Shown here: positions 39,001 through 52,247 of the stretch, piece by piece | How positions within the stretch are numbered: the first letter of the stretch is position 1 | How the letters are laid out: every line of letters starts with the position of its first letter | Source: Baylisascaris procyonis | Lineage: Eukaryota > Nematoda > Chromadorea > Rhabditida > Ascarididae | Length of the DNA: 64,000 nucleotides | NCBI GenBank assembly: GCA_037389465.1 | Contig: JAZARR010000121.1 | Coordinates: 868,001 to 932,000 of the forward strand | Reading direction: 5' to 3' | The notes under the pieces: model-generated | Seen by the model: only the letters and a program-made list of their open reading frames with translations | The model's database searches: none | Told to the model about the DNA's origin: nothing | Position numbers and translations under genes: made by a program

Positions 39001-42000
39001 TAATCAATTACAAAGGCGTTTCCAATGTAGATTTCTGCATATATTTGCTTTATTTATGCAGTATTTTGCATATGCGTAATAACTATATCTCATAGTATCA
39101 ATCCTTATGTGGGTATAGCGCATCACGCAAATAGCATTGTTGACATCAAAAGAGAGATAGCTAATGAACGAAGTGGCTCGTAGTTTGCAATCTCGTGAAG
39201 GCAATCCCAACGTTGTGCCAATTTGAGGGATATAAGCATCTGCCTCAATTAAAGCCCGAATTAGACATAATTGCATTGAAAACTTTTATGTAACTATCCT
39301 CTCAGTCTATTGGATTCCAAGTAAATGTCATCTGACCTGAGGTCACTCCAGGTTTTCTTTTCTGATTGAAATTTGCTAGAATTGGTGAGCAGTAGTGAAT
39401 TTTCAAACCTCACATAGCGTTTGCGGTATTGCACATAGAAAACGTGGCAGTGAGTTTCATTCACAACAACAAATAACCACTATAGGGCAGCGCTAGAGTC
39501 AATTTACACCTGCATCCAATGAGTATTACCGATGAACGCGATTGATGAAGGTCAGGCCGATAGTTTATAACCGGCCAGAGCATTCATTTATCGAAAGGAA
39601 AGGGGATAAGTTTAAAGGCTGTGGCCATTCTGATTTGTGGCTTCAATTTCTGGGAGCAAATTTTATGAAGAAAGCAATTTGGAAAAAATTTAGAGCTCTA
39701 ATTAATTTTCAAAGAAAATTGTTTTGTTTTCTTTGTTTGGAAATATCGAACTTCATATTCTTTAGCGGAGTTTCAGCATTTGATAGTAAAGCCATCTTTT
39801 TTTATTTTCAAAGTTTTTTTCTGATAAATTTCCCTTAAAATCATGAAAATAAATTTCATTTCACTATTCATTCGGAATCGATGGATAATGCAGTGAGATC
39901 TCTTCTTCAAAGATGAAAGTAGCAATATGACTAACCTTTGAGGTGCATGCTCTATATTCGAAGTTCTTATTACCGAGTGAGAATGTCTCCGTTTTTGAAT
40001 ACCTACCATCCTCGTAATACCGTATCGTTCCTGGTGGATTTGCTTGGAAAAGCAGTTCGATCTTATCGTCGGGGAATAGAATGAATCGACCATCATCCAT
40101 TTGTTTATTTTCGCGAAGTAACAATGAAACTTTCACTCTGGCGTCCTTTAAGAAGAGTGCAAAGGTATCTATATGAATAGTGTAAATAGAAGAGCGGATA
40201 TGCTGAAGATTGATAAGCGGCGATGCAAAATACCATTTATCAGTTGATATGAGTTAAAGTGATATAAATTAACTGTAAATAAAAATGGAAAAGCGATTCG
40301 ATTTATTTTCCTCCTTCTAGGTTCTATTCCATCACTGAACATTTCTGATAAGATATACCTGGAAAAAGGTGAGCAAACAGCTGCGAATAAGTGCTAATTC
40401 CCATAAGGGCATCTGTTGATAGGATGCGAGTAACTGCAAAATTAGAAAGATTATGAAATGATAGTCGCTTCATTGTCTTCTTAAATCTCTTCTAATTGTG
40501 TTTTATTTGCAGCCGTATGAAATTTCATGATATCATATCCTTAAAGTGAACAATTAATTCAATTATGCAAGGATTTTTTCTAATGGGATTGCTGAGTATA
40601 TGAATGATGAATGAGGGATGATTTATGATGTTTAGATTATTTCAATTTCACTTGCGTCTGCGATTTCAAAAAAAAAGAAGAAGAAAATTTCCACAATTCC
40701 AATCATGTATGGAGAAACTATGAACAATCATGAATCGACTTGCATTATTTTCCATTGTGTTTTTAATCATAGAGAAGAATATTGAGACAGATTGATTTGA
40801 TTTCAAAGAAATAGAACCTTTAATTTCTGCAATATTCTGAGTGCTATTATTTTTTTTCATTGTTTTCTCAATCAATTTCAATCCAAAAGAATCTATGACT
40901 AAGTTCTATTACATAGTCATCTCAAGTTTTACTTGGAAATCAGTGTTAGTTGTTGTGCTTTCGCAACCTTTTATAAGACATTTCTGCTCTTATCTTTCCT
41001 TGCCCGCGTAGGTTAAAAAGAGTAAAAATAGGATCGAGCAGCACTCGTAGATACATCTATGAGAGGTAGGAATTTCTATTTTATTGAGAATGAGAGTCAT
41101 ACAGCGTCAAATAGGAACAAAGTATTCAGTGGGTATCAAATGGCATGGTCGATGAGAATATAGCCGATTGCTTTAACAACCAACCATTAGAGTGCCATTT
41201 GATACTTCTGTTTTGTGAATACGTTCACATCTATATCGAATCTCTTTGTTCATCCATGCGTAAACTCATTGAGTACAATGTCTGATTTACATGTGTCAAG
41301 ATAGAAAGATGGTGTAATACATTGCTAGCTGTATGACGATCAAAATCGTGACATATAAAGGGCAAACATCCGTCTCAAAATAATCCCTACCCTTAATCGT
41401 TCCACAGAAAAGCAGCTCAGTAGATTTTAGTGAAGAAGTTTCCAACACTAAAGCCGAACATTGGCTTGTTTTTCCCACACATGTCTCACCATACGCCCTG
41501 TTTCAAACTCAGTGCCACAGATGTTGAGATTTCACTGTGGGCGTTGTTCCAATAGATGGTGATGCCTTTCGACTTTTAGTAAGGGGAGATAGTGTTGTTT
41601 AGATGATTCTCATAGAAAACTGACCATGTTATGGGCGGTGTCGATCATATTACGCATATTTTCATCGTCTGGCAGCACCTTTCTCACGTTGTCTAAATGA
41701 TTCAATGAGATAAATAGAAGTTGGTCAGGTCCGGTACATAGCTGCAGTTGATATTTAAAAGCCATCGTCATCAGATCGTACAATTTGTCCATGCTGAAAT
41801 TGTTATTCATCACCCACTCATCGAATCTTAGCCATCTAACCGTTCTTGTGCTCCTTGTTGGAGTTAGAGGCTACCTTTGCGAATCGCATCGATAACCAAA
41901 TCGGTCAAATCTACAATCTCGGCGGCAAGTAAATTATCGCTTTGAATTGTTGCTGTAATGCAGCTAGTGACTAAAGTTGAAGAGTGTTCTCTATTTGGTA

Positions 42001-43708
42001 GGGGAATGTGTGTTGGATTGTGAGGGAAGAACGGCAGCCCAGTTAGTGTTTTCTATTAGAATAAGATGAAATAGCTCTCATTAAAATTCACTAGAGAATA
42101 GCATTTATTATCAAAAATGAAACGCTAATCAATAAAAAGGCTTTATTATTTACCCCAAAAATTCTCTAGGATCGTAGTATTTCATTTCATCAGAGTGGCG
42201 TACTTAACAGAAAAGGAAGACTGGATATGAAAGGCAAGTATATGAGGAAGCGTCTCTAAATGAGCTTAAATTCAGAAAGGAGTGAATTCAAGGCTAATCT
42301 ATGCAAAAACGTTCTCCATTGAGTGACTACCGCAAACTAGATTCCATCTGCGGCGAGATGAAGTTTTGCACCCGGTTGCAACTCTGTCCGTATATCCGAT
42401 TCGATTCCTCGTATTAGCAGCTAGCTAATCGATTACTGTGTGTAAAAGGGTATAGGATCAGAGCGACCCACAAGGAAAGATTCTTGTTCAGTGAATTAGT
42501 AGTGTTGATTCAAGAACGACTCTTCATTCGTAACAATGCTTTGGTCAGATTTTTAAATTTTTTTTTCTGCAGACAGAGATTTAAGATTGGACTTTCTAAT
42601 AATTCAAACTTTCTGCTTAAATAGTGAATTCAAAAAATTATTCGGTTCAAAGCAGTTTTCAAGGAAGACACAGTCGAATGTTGCACTGGTAAGAGTTCAT
42701 ATAATCTCCAAACCGCAGAATTACCTAAACTCCAATATTTTGAGTTTTCCAGCATAACGATCTTTAGGGGACTTTCACCAGTGGTTTGTCCTCGGATGTT
42801 TTTACTGACTTGAGAGTCTTATATGATACAGGTGATGAGGTGTTATCTGGCTGGTAATCTTCTAATAAAAAACTTCAAATGCAATAGAAGCAACCTTGTT
42901 TCGTTGAGTCGCATAATGCTCGAGTGGGCAAGTTTCTCGAAAAGCGATCGCATCGTTCTTCTCGAATAAATTTCCTGTGGTTTAAAGAGCTCATCGAGGA
43001 ATTTCTTGTTGAACATCATATAGAGGATATCGCTAAGCACTTTTGTGCTTTTATTATGACCCACATTTTGCGCCTGTAATTTACATTTTCAACTAACTGC
43101 ATATCCTGTACACTATTGCCCCGTTATCGAAATGCCTCATTTCCACTATCTTTCAAAAAATAATATTTTTATTAGTTAATTGCATTTGAAGTAGCGACGA
43201 CCTAGAAATCAGCCGGCAGTAACTACACCAAATGAAATTCTAACGAGCTGAGCACCTTATTGCAGCATTTCGCAGTCTTCTAAGAACAAAAAGAGAACCT
43301 CACCTAGCAGCATGAAATTTTAAGGTAGGATGGAGGTTTTTGATTGCATTAAGTGAATATGCACTACTCAGTGTACGGAATGCTAAATCTATGATAAATG
43401 CCACATAGGAACACCTTTTGTAAGATTTCTACTCTCTCTACATTTATATAGTTGGCAGATAGTACATTTGAGCAATGAAGCAATAGGAGCCCTAAATCAC
43501 TATGTTGACAGCTGATTATACAATCGTATTATCGAAAGGCTCGAAGCAAAGGAAATAATGTTATGTTAAGTTGGCTAATGGAAGAAGTGAATTATTTCCA
43601 GCTTGATAGATGAGGATATGAATGAATAACCTGAAGACGTTGTTGTAATATATAGGCCATTTCACCGCCCATATTCATGAACAATAGAGGCATGCACTTG
43701 AGTGACAT
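36025..43708 (-). CDS. OSCP1: OSCP1 (organic solute carrier partner 1, NOR1)
   Basis: OSCP1 is a conserved animal protein, first linked to organic solute uptake and later to cilia; its biochemical role is unsettled. Eight minus-strand exons join in phase: 43708-43631, 43073-42895, 41793-41625, 40433-40359, 40145-39936, 39239-39127, 37874-37730 and 36204-36025, giving about 382 aa (human about 379). Marks of the family appear in the usual order: PLLFMNMGGEMAYILQQRLQ, VLSDILYMMFNKKFLDELFK, PQEIYSRRTMRSLFEKLAHS, SMDKLYDLMTMAFKYQLQLC, ALIRSCLLTFFQ followed by DARVKVSLLLREN, DDGRF, GFDLSLFNDDVEE and KGEDMLHLLDEA. The 39239-39127 exon is the weakest match but has correct phase and spacing. The intron after 37730 fits a GC donor (GAG then GCAAGT). 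The C-terminus extends about 30 residues past the human end and is basic. The ATG lies 5 nt after an acceptor. Confidence 0.92.
37455..37560. repeat. TTTAATAATATT-rich low-complexity block
   Basis: Several imperfect copies of TTTAATAATATTTAAT within the last OSCP1 intron. Simple AT slippage is the likely origin. Confidence 0.7.
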
Positions 43709-43713
43709 CGTGC

Positions 43714-43716
43714 CTG
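43714..43716 (-). other. Probable trans-splice acceptor of OSCP1
   Basis: On the minus strand CTTTATACAG is followed by GCACG and then the ATG at 43708. A 5-nt leader is too short for an ordinary first exon, so spliced-leader addition is the best reading. Confidence 0.5.
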
Positions 43717-44046
43717 TATAAAGACCAGTCGATAGTCAATGTATAGTATGTGAGCTTTTAAATTTTAGTGCAATATTGCAAGTATTTATCCCCTTATTTT
43801 CCCGTCCATATACAAATCTAGCAACTTGAAATTTTGAATGTTTGGCAATTTCAGATCGGTGAGGATGAAGGTTTAAGGTGATGTTCCCTCTCTTGCATTC
43901 AGATGAATGGAAATAAATAATATCGAAATCTCAAAGGTGCTTAGATTCGTTCATTCGTATTCAAGCTGAGTGCTCTGTTCCTTTTATTAGGAGTCTCATA
44001 CCTAATATATTATTGTTTAAAAAATATTGATTTCTTTTACCACCAA

Positions 44047-44099
<53 letters not shown>

Positions 44100-47000
44100 T
44101 CTATTTAAAGAGATGGTTAAGTGGCAGATATCGCTTTAATGCTAAGTATGTTTCATTAGAATGAATTAATACTGGCGATTTTCTTAGTATTATTTCTACG
44201 AACGACGTTGTAGTAACAGTTATTTCTTCAGAACTCTATTTATTGATTTTCAGCTGAACTTACTCAAAAAGGAAATATAAATTAATAAAAAAAAACTTTT
44301 TGCCGTAATAGGATGGAGGCTATTGTTCTATATGACATAGCCGAGCCGATGGTTATAAATCGATGATGTATTCACAAGATAGCCCCGTTGCTATGGCCTA
44401 GTTACAATACAAAAATATAGCTATTAAATAGGTCACTGTATGAATCAAGCTCTTGGGAAGACAAAATCAGCTGTTGAATACTCGAGAAATATGCACCAGG
44501 CAAGCGCTAAAGGGCGATCATTCAAGCGGCACATGAATAGAACATGGAAGCATCGATAATTGAGCATAAGTAGAGATTTTGCATACTCATGTCCTATCTC
44601 AGTGCAAATAAGGTGGTACATTAATTGCTTGAAGGGTCACCTTGGATGGATTTTGTGAAGGTAAATTGTCGTAAGTGTCGGTATTCCGAGTGCACTGGTG
44701 GGTATGTGGAATAAGAGTGAATGTTGGTGCAAATGTGCATGAGCACGTTTCCATGGCGACTCTTATATGTTGTACTGAATTATACAGCACAGTTGCCGCG
44801 GGGTGTTGCTCTTCAGAATGTTGTATAACTGATTGCTATTCTTTACCATTAAAATTTCAGGAAATAGCATAGTCTAATAAGCACCAACTTGCAAGCAAAA
44901 TGATTGAATATATATCTAACTCATTTCTTAATTTTTCATAATTAAAGAAAGAAGAAGCGTTTCTTCTTATATTTCAAGGAAAATTAGTGATCGTATCATA
45001 AATATAAGAAAATATTTTCTTTTCTATCTACTATTTCTAAAAGATATATTTTTAAGCTTTTTCTTAACAAACAAGTGATTTCAAAAAATAATTAACTTCA
45101 GAACATAACCGAAACTTCAAAAATATGAAGTGCTAAATTAACTAACTCAACGATCAACGCAAAGTTTTTATGGAACGATTTTCCTTCATTTGTGCTTTTC
45201 ATATAGGACATTTTAAATGTTGACTATGATAATATCGCCCACACCTTTCACCTACTCATCTTAACGTTATTTTGCATGGTTAATCTAATATTGAACGGTA
45301 TGTTGATTTTCAATCAAGAAAGCTATCTCAAATTGGCTAATCAATTCAAATATTATTCTTTGAATTTTTTATTACAAAATTCGAAAGTACCACAAGCAGA
45401 GTGAGAACATTTCTTTAATTATTTCGTTTTATTGTGCTCTTTCATATCGCTCATTCACGGTTAGATATAGGCTTTCTCTAGGTTTCATCGTACTCATCAT
45501 AAAAAGATTAGCGTGTGTTCTAAAAAGACCCCCCAAATTCCAAAAATCCTTTATCGACAGACGCCTGGCTAATTCTTCGATTTCTCACATATGTAACTAA
45601 GAAATCAAAGAATTGAAAAAAAAAGGAAGTAACAAAACAGGGCTGCAATGAAGCACTATGGCGCTTCAGCAATCGACAAAAAGTGGGAAATTTGAACACA
45701 TCTCTATGAGCAATTCTATCTAGTCCTCACTCATTACAGTAAGATTGTATATCCCAGCAAGAGAGTAAGAGAATGGCTTTTCTAATATCGATGCTTTAAT
45801 GAAATTTACGTTTTTCAGTCTGAATTTTTTTTTATTACAGTATTTTGGAGCGTGGATATTACAGTAATGCTTATATCAAAGATATGTCTATGAAACGATG
45901 CGGAACAATGTGTCAGCAGTGAGCTCATTTGGTTTATGAACATTATTCATACGGTATGAAGAATGGTTTTTGCTTATTTCATCAATTGTGTGCCAATTCG
46001 ATGAACTCACTGCAATATTAAAGGCTCTAAAGGTTTTCGATAGCTTAAATCTTGATTCAAAAGAATTTTGCGATGTACACCATATGGCCTCGATGTAACG
46101 ATTCCGGATTCAGGTGAGTGGACTGGAAATATAAAGAGATGAGCCCATAAAAGTAGAAAGTGTTACAGCTATAGATGCGCTGAGGATATGAATATACACA
46201 AGCGATGTTTTGCATATCAAAGTACATCTGCGTTCACAAGGAAGCCGATTTCATAGAATGTGTAATAATAAAATTCTTTTTACTTTCTATGATGATTAGT
46301 TAGTGAAGTGTAGTTTTTTGAATTTAGAGCAGTAATTTCGCCTCATTCATTCATTGATATCTCAAAAGGGGAATATTCAAATGTGGGATATTTGAAGAAG
46401 GCGAACTAGCTAAAGTTGTTCAGTTTGCTCGCAGTAGGTTGCCCGACAAGGTTGTGTCAGCTGTTGTGCGTTATTCACTTCGATTTCTTGTTTTATGCAT
46501 TTCTTTTTGCATCGAAATTCCACTATTTTGTTTCATTTATTTGTTTTGTGTCCAGTAAAGAGCCACTGAGACAACTTCGTCAACTCACTTGGCGCAGTTT
46601 GAATTTGTTTAACATCTATATGATTCCTAACAATGAATAATATTACTGGAAGTTCCCTTGGGTTATGCACTCCTCTAATGATGGGGTACTTTGCCACTGA
46701 TGAGATTGCATATAGAGAAGTCGCTCATGGGAAACCTGCTTTCCCGAAATTGGGCAAGTGTAGCGCAAGGTCTGAATGTGTATCTTCACCTTGAGCCTAG
46801 TTTGAGAAGTTGAGACGAGTCGGGTGAATGTATACAAGATGTGATCACGTTTTTTAAAAGTGTAGCAGTTGCAACAAAAGGTTTATGCCAAGAGCGTTTT
46901 ATGATGGATAATAGATATTTTTCAATGACATCTTCATGAAGCCATCTTTGCATAATTTTATTTTACTTTGCTATATTTCGAAGCGGAAGTGTTTTGAGGA

Positions 47001-49057
47001 TAATGCATCGGCTGTTATTCATATGTTTGAAACATTTTTAATGAATTTATATGCGTTAATTGCGTGAATATTTCATCAAAATATTTCCTCATTCCATTAA
47101 TAGCTAAACGAATAAACTGAATGACCATCATGTTTTGCGCTTAAAACTTTTATCAATTCGAAATATAAATTTTAAAGAAATTTTATTTATTCGATGCAAA
47201 AATGTTGGTTTTGAGAAGATAGGAGCGGAGATTTTTGAGAGTTTTTAAATTGCTAACGAGATTATTCACATTTCAAAAATTGTATTGCTTTCGGCTTTCG
47301 TTTAGACTACCTTATGAGCAAAATTTATTAGTGAAAACTTAGGTGACTATAAGATTATGGTGCAGAAGTATATTAGAACATCAGTTTTTACCTGTAATTT
47401 TACCTGTGATTAGTGTATATATTAACTGTGATTTTCCATCCCATTAATTTGACCAACCAACACCATTTCTCTGAGAATTTATTCGTTATGCTAGCTCGAT
47501 TTCGTCACTCACAATTATTTAACAGTCAAAAAGAGTCACTATTGATCCCAAATTCCGGAAATAATCTATCGTTTCGTTGTTTTAATTAATTTCAATTTTC
47601 GCTGCCATTTTGTTCAGTTTCTATGCTTCACTTAAATAGCATTTATATTAACTTATTCCTATAATTATTACTTCATTTGAAGTAGTATTGTTAATCCAAA
47701 TAATTTTTTTTTTGTTCTGAATAGTATTTATGAGTAATCAATCGATTTGGTATAGGATTGATGAGCGGAAAATGATGAGCAATCGGACAGGCATATTTGA
47801 AGATTGCTTCGAATGGGCTATTTTAATAGTAGTGCTTAAGTTATTTAAAAGAAATGATCTGAGCGCAGTTTGCTGCTTCGAATCAGTTTTGATATTGCTT
47901 CTCCACAGTTACTAGGCTTTCATGTGCTTAGCAAATAGATAAGCTAGTTTATTAGTGAAAGCTTAGTCGAGCATAGTGCAAAGTTGGAGGTGTATATTGT
48001 ATGTGATCACACACATTACCTGTTTAATTGACCAAGCGAATTTTTGGTGCTTTGGAAGCTCTAAGTTCTCTCGAAGTTAATGAGTCAACGTGAAATATGG
48101 TGTAGAAGTGTGTGTTGCAATTTATACCCACTAAATTTCTTAACTCTATCATCATTGATCTCCCAGTTGGAACTAGCAAACAAATAGACACATACATATA
48201 AACACGGATATGGGAATGCAATAACGGGCTTTCACAAATTCGCAAATTTCTTTTTCTTTTTACTTTATTATATTTTCTAAACTCATAGGCAATTTGAAGA
48301 ATCCGATATGAGCATCACAATACTACAATACTTACCATTGTTGTTTGGCGTTTTTTCTTCAATTCACCTAAAAGCAGCACTCCATGAAAAGACCGTTAAT
48401 TGTATTGTTTTCCCCACATTACAATTGAACTTCCTCTACCGTTGAATACTAAGTGGATTATTTCGTAACTTATTGGTTACCGTACGCATGACCATTTCTT
48501 GATACAGTATCCATGCGTGTGCACGAACAAGACCATAACCAGCTGAATGCAGTACAGTAGAAGACGATAAAAAATGTCCAAAAAATACGCAATATTACGA
48601 AATTCAGCGGAAGTTGAGCAGATGTTGAATGAATCGTTTTATATAAGTGTTGAAAGGGTCATTATAAATGAAGTTGGTTTGTTTTGTTGACGCAATAAAC
48701 GACAAACTTATGACAGCTCTCTTGCTAATTTTTTCACTGAGTTCCCACAAGTGAAATATCGTTTTCCAACATTTTCATCGTTTCTCCAAAAGGAATTTTT
48801 TTTTCTTAAAATTTTCAACGTGACTACTTAAATTTTAATATGATTTTTGGGTTACTCGAGTTGAATTTTTACTCTTTTCGTTGTACCATATTTCAATCAG
48901 AGTGTTACTAAAGAGAAAAAAAATAATATTACAAATTACTCTTCAGAAAAATAAACATTACAATTTCATAATTCCATCAGTTCAAGTGTTGAGAAAATCG
49001 CATCAGTCATTATTCGCTAATTTAATTGTATAAAAAGGCGGATGAATTTATCGTTAT
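43717..49057. other. Divergent spacer between OSCP1 and REEP genes
   Basis: The genes point away from each other across 5.3 kb, so both promoters should lie here. The DNA is AT-rich with an (AT)24 run at 44049. ORFs are all under 75 codons and unsupported. The sequences around 47310-47460 and 47930-48050 share TTTATTAGTGAAA-CTTAG and TTGACCAA phrases in the same order, perhaps an old direct duplication. Confidence 0.45.
44049..44096. repeat. (AT)24 microsatellite
   Basis: Perfect AT dinucleotide run of 48 bp in the OSCP1-REEP spacer. Confidence 0.97.
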
Positions 49058-49059
49058 AG
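49058..49059 (+). other. Probable trans-splice acceptor of REEP gene
   Basis: ATCGTTATAG ends one base before the ATG at 49061. No upstream exon is possible with a 1-nt leader, so spliced-leader addition is likely. A TATAAAAAG string at 49029-49037 is too close to the ATG to be a useful promoter call. Confidence 0.5.
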
Positions 49060-49060
49060 A

Positions 49061-52000
49061 ATGGGAATGGCAAATGCAGATGTGCTATCGATGAATGAAA
49101 CAACAAATTCGAATTTCTATCACGGAAAATCAACTATTGGCAGCATTTCTTCAGTGGAGCCGAAATTACGTGCCGCCCTTTATGATGAGGATAGCTTCTT
49201 TATTGCCCGAACTATGGGTATCTTAGAGACAAAAATTGGTGTGAAGAGGGAGCACGTAAGTGAAGCAAACTTTTTTACGCTTTCAAATAAAATTCTAATA
49301 TTTTAGCTTCCAGGGCATTCTTATCTGTTATATTACCATCCGATCCGAGTTTTGATTTGAAAAAAAATAAAATAAGCATTAAATTTCATGAATGTTTTAA
49401 AGGATGTGGTTTTTCTTCATCAAATATAGTAAACCGTTTAAATAATATGGTGATTTTCCATCCAAAAATCGCGAATGATTTAAACAATGCCATTAATTCT
49501 TGCCCATAGCCATGAATAATTTAGTCGGCTATGGTGAACTCTAATCGAAGTTCATGAAAAATCAAGAAGATAATGCTTGAGCGTTTTATAAAAACTGAGT
49601 TTTTGTGAAGTTAGATTTGGATATCAATGTACAACCTGTTCGTTATTATGCCAGAGAAGTGGGATATTATAGTTGCAATAAAACGGCTGGACGCAAATTT
49701 TCTACGCTGTGTTGCAATCATGGTATATGTTTTTATGTGGTGCTTCGTATAAATATGCATCTGTCCAGTGGTATCTATGCACTCCTTATCAGGGGATGAA
49801 GATACCCCGATATTGAAATGTGTGCTTATCTTGACTTTTGACAGTTTTTTGGTCAATATTTAAGAAAATAAGTCGTGTGGATAGTTGACCACCCCTGCAA
49901 TCAGTTTTTGAATGAACTGCACATGCAGCTTTCCAGAACTTAAATATGAGAGGCATACATACACCTAATCCGTAAAAAATTCAGCTCGTAGGAGAGCAAT
50001 GCTGTCGGACTGTGCGTCTTGTTCGTTAATGATGAAAATTTCTGGTGATTATTTCAGTGGGAATATCAGTGATTGTCATACAAAAGTGCTTTATGGCACG
50101 CTTTCGATAAAGACCAAAATGTCTTATTTGCGTCTTAAATTTTTACTTGAAGGCGCTTAAGATTAAAAACTTCAAGCACAGAAATCTGTTGACTGAAGTC
50201 GGCCAACAAGCCCTAATAGAAGATCTAATAAATGTTGCGATGGGGAGTCAATATGAGATAAGGGGATATTTGTTTGATAGTATATCGTTTATCCGGATGT
50301 CCTCACAAGCTTCACGTTTAGTTTATATGCATAAAATTGCTGGAATTGCACTGCAAAACTCATCATTAAAATATTTTCGTGGAATGATTTATATCGCACA
50401 ATATTGTTGATTGTCTTTAGAATGCTTGCACTAAATTGGCATTATAAGACGATAAGGAAATGCTTCTATTTGCAGGTTGCATACGTTATTTGTGCGATCA
50501 CTGCACTCTATCTGATGTCTGGTGATGAGGCAGGTCTCATATGCAACATGATCGGATGTGTCTACCCAATCGCTGCTGCTTTAATGGTTATTTAAACTTC
50601 CCTTATTCGCTCTCTAGCAAAACATCCTCTCATTAGCACAACGTTTATTAGCGTACAAACGACGCTAACATAAAGTGTGTTGGGTGATTTCCACGATACT
50701 TGACGATTGAGGTTATCCTTTGCTACCTGTTTAGACCAATGTGTCTCGCAGGAACAGGGAAATTTTATCTTTGCGGCAGCCTCTGTGCGAAAAAAGGTTG
50801 ATCGGGATATAGTAATGTACGGAAACCGAATCCCGCTGATTGATTTCTGTCCTCATCCCTCTACTTTGTGGGGGTAAAATTGGTTGAAGGCATAACCTAG
50901 CCTCGAGCAGAATAAATGCCATTCATTCGTAAAGATCGCCTTGCAATTTCATTTCTATATAAAGTCGCGTAAGCAGTTCGTTTGCTCATTTCAAATTGCA
51001 CCGCAAGAAACACTTCACAGGTATGGAAGAAATGAATTCATAGGGTACATAGTTGCAGGAAGGTGCCTCATTGTTATTTATTCAGTAGTCGCCTAATCAC
51101 TCTTCGCAGAATTGAAACAGGAATTTTAACAAATCATATAAAATTATTGTTTAGTTATAGCTATTGTATTCGTTTTATGCAATTTGCAAATAAAATACAG
51201 TGAATATATTGCAACAAGAAGTGATTTGTTTTCACGAGGTTTTTATGCATAATCAGAGTGGATGATATGAAATAGACCTGATCCGGAAATGGGTTAACCG
51301 AGTATGGCGCTAATTAAGCAGAGTTCTGACACGTTTTTTAGAATAAATTGGAGGAAGTTCGAATTATTTGCTTTTGTGCCATTTTCGACCACTAATAGTT
51401 CGCATGCACGCACCTCACAGTGTTTCGAGGGGAACCTTGGGTGCTGTGAACAATAGTGTACCCTCTTAGTTGTTTGGCATAGCACAACACAATAGAATGA
51501 CTTCTCTGCAAATTGGCAAATGAGAAAAAACAATCCATCGTGAGTGGTGACCTTATAATTAGTAATATTTGTTAGAGGCTTATTTGAATTGCATCATGTG
51601 AAATTTTTAAGGTGATTCGACAAAAAGATTCGAAAGTGGCGCTTTCATGGTTACCATTTTGGGTGCAATATGGGGGCCTTTTGATTGTCGACTCGTATGC
51701 AGATTTAATACTCAAAGTATTTCCAATCTATTGGCTCGTTAAGGTTCATTTTCTTTCCTTACTTTTAATTATCTTATGAATTTCTACCAATGGAAATTAA
51801 GCGCCATCAACAGCTTATAACCCATCAATGTAAATATTATCTATCACATAGATGGAAACCGCAAAGTGGATTCTCCTTTATCTTTATTGCTGAAATGATG
51901 ACCTTACAGATGCACTATTATCATATTTTACATAGTAATGAGCGTAGTTACTTTACTCTTTTATTTGTTCTATAGTAGAAACGATAAGTTTAAGTGAGTA

Positions 52001-52247
52001 AATTAGGTAGAGTACAATTTGACGATATACAAAAATATTTCTTTCTAGCGGGCAGATTGTTCAATTAGATTCTGTTATATAAATTAATAGAGCAACTGGA
52101 TTTAAATGATATATTGAATTATTACAGGCTATCATTTTACTCTATATACTTATGCCTCAGACGAGAGGTGCTCGAAAAATACATAAGAAGATTTCTATGC
52201 CGGCATTTTTAATTATTCGAGAGGCAATTGCTAATAAAATACAGTAA
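49061..52247 (+). CDS. REEP5/6 (TB2/DP1/HVA22, Yop1-like) ER membrane protein
   Basis: These proteins sit as hairpins in the ER membrane and shape tubules. Four exons join in phase: 49061-49255, 50476-50586, 51612-51743 and 52128-52247, giving 185 aa. The family core is clear: LETKIGVKREHVAYVICAI, then LYLMSGDEAGLICNMIGCVY with the conserved L-I-C-N-x-I-G and YP, SWLPFWVQYGGLLIVDSYAD, and FPIYWLVKAIILLYILMPQT followed by RGARKIHKKI. Family members from yeast to human share 'KTGVKR', 'LLCNLIGF.YPAY', 'W..YWVVYG' and 'FP.Y...K..FLLW..LP...GA...Y'. The first 35 residues are a polar extension I do not recognise. The protein ends about ten residues after the TB2 core, shorter than usual. Poly(A) signal AATAAA at 52279, 32 nt past the stop. 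It could be a second, divergent REEP5/6 paralogue rather than the main one. Confidence 0.88.

Noticed and set aside
41296..41478. 60-codon minus ORF between OSCP1 exons 3 and 4
   Set aside because: Exons 3 and 4 join directly in phase and match OSCP1 without a gap, so this is intronic.
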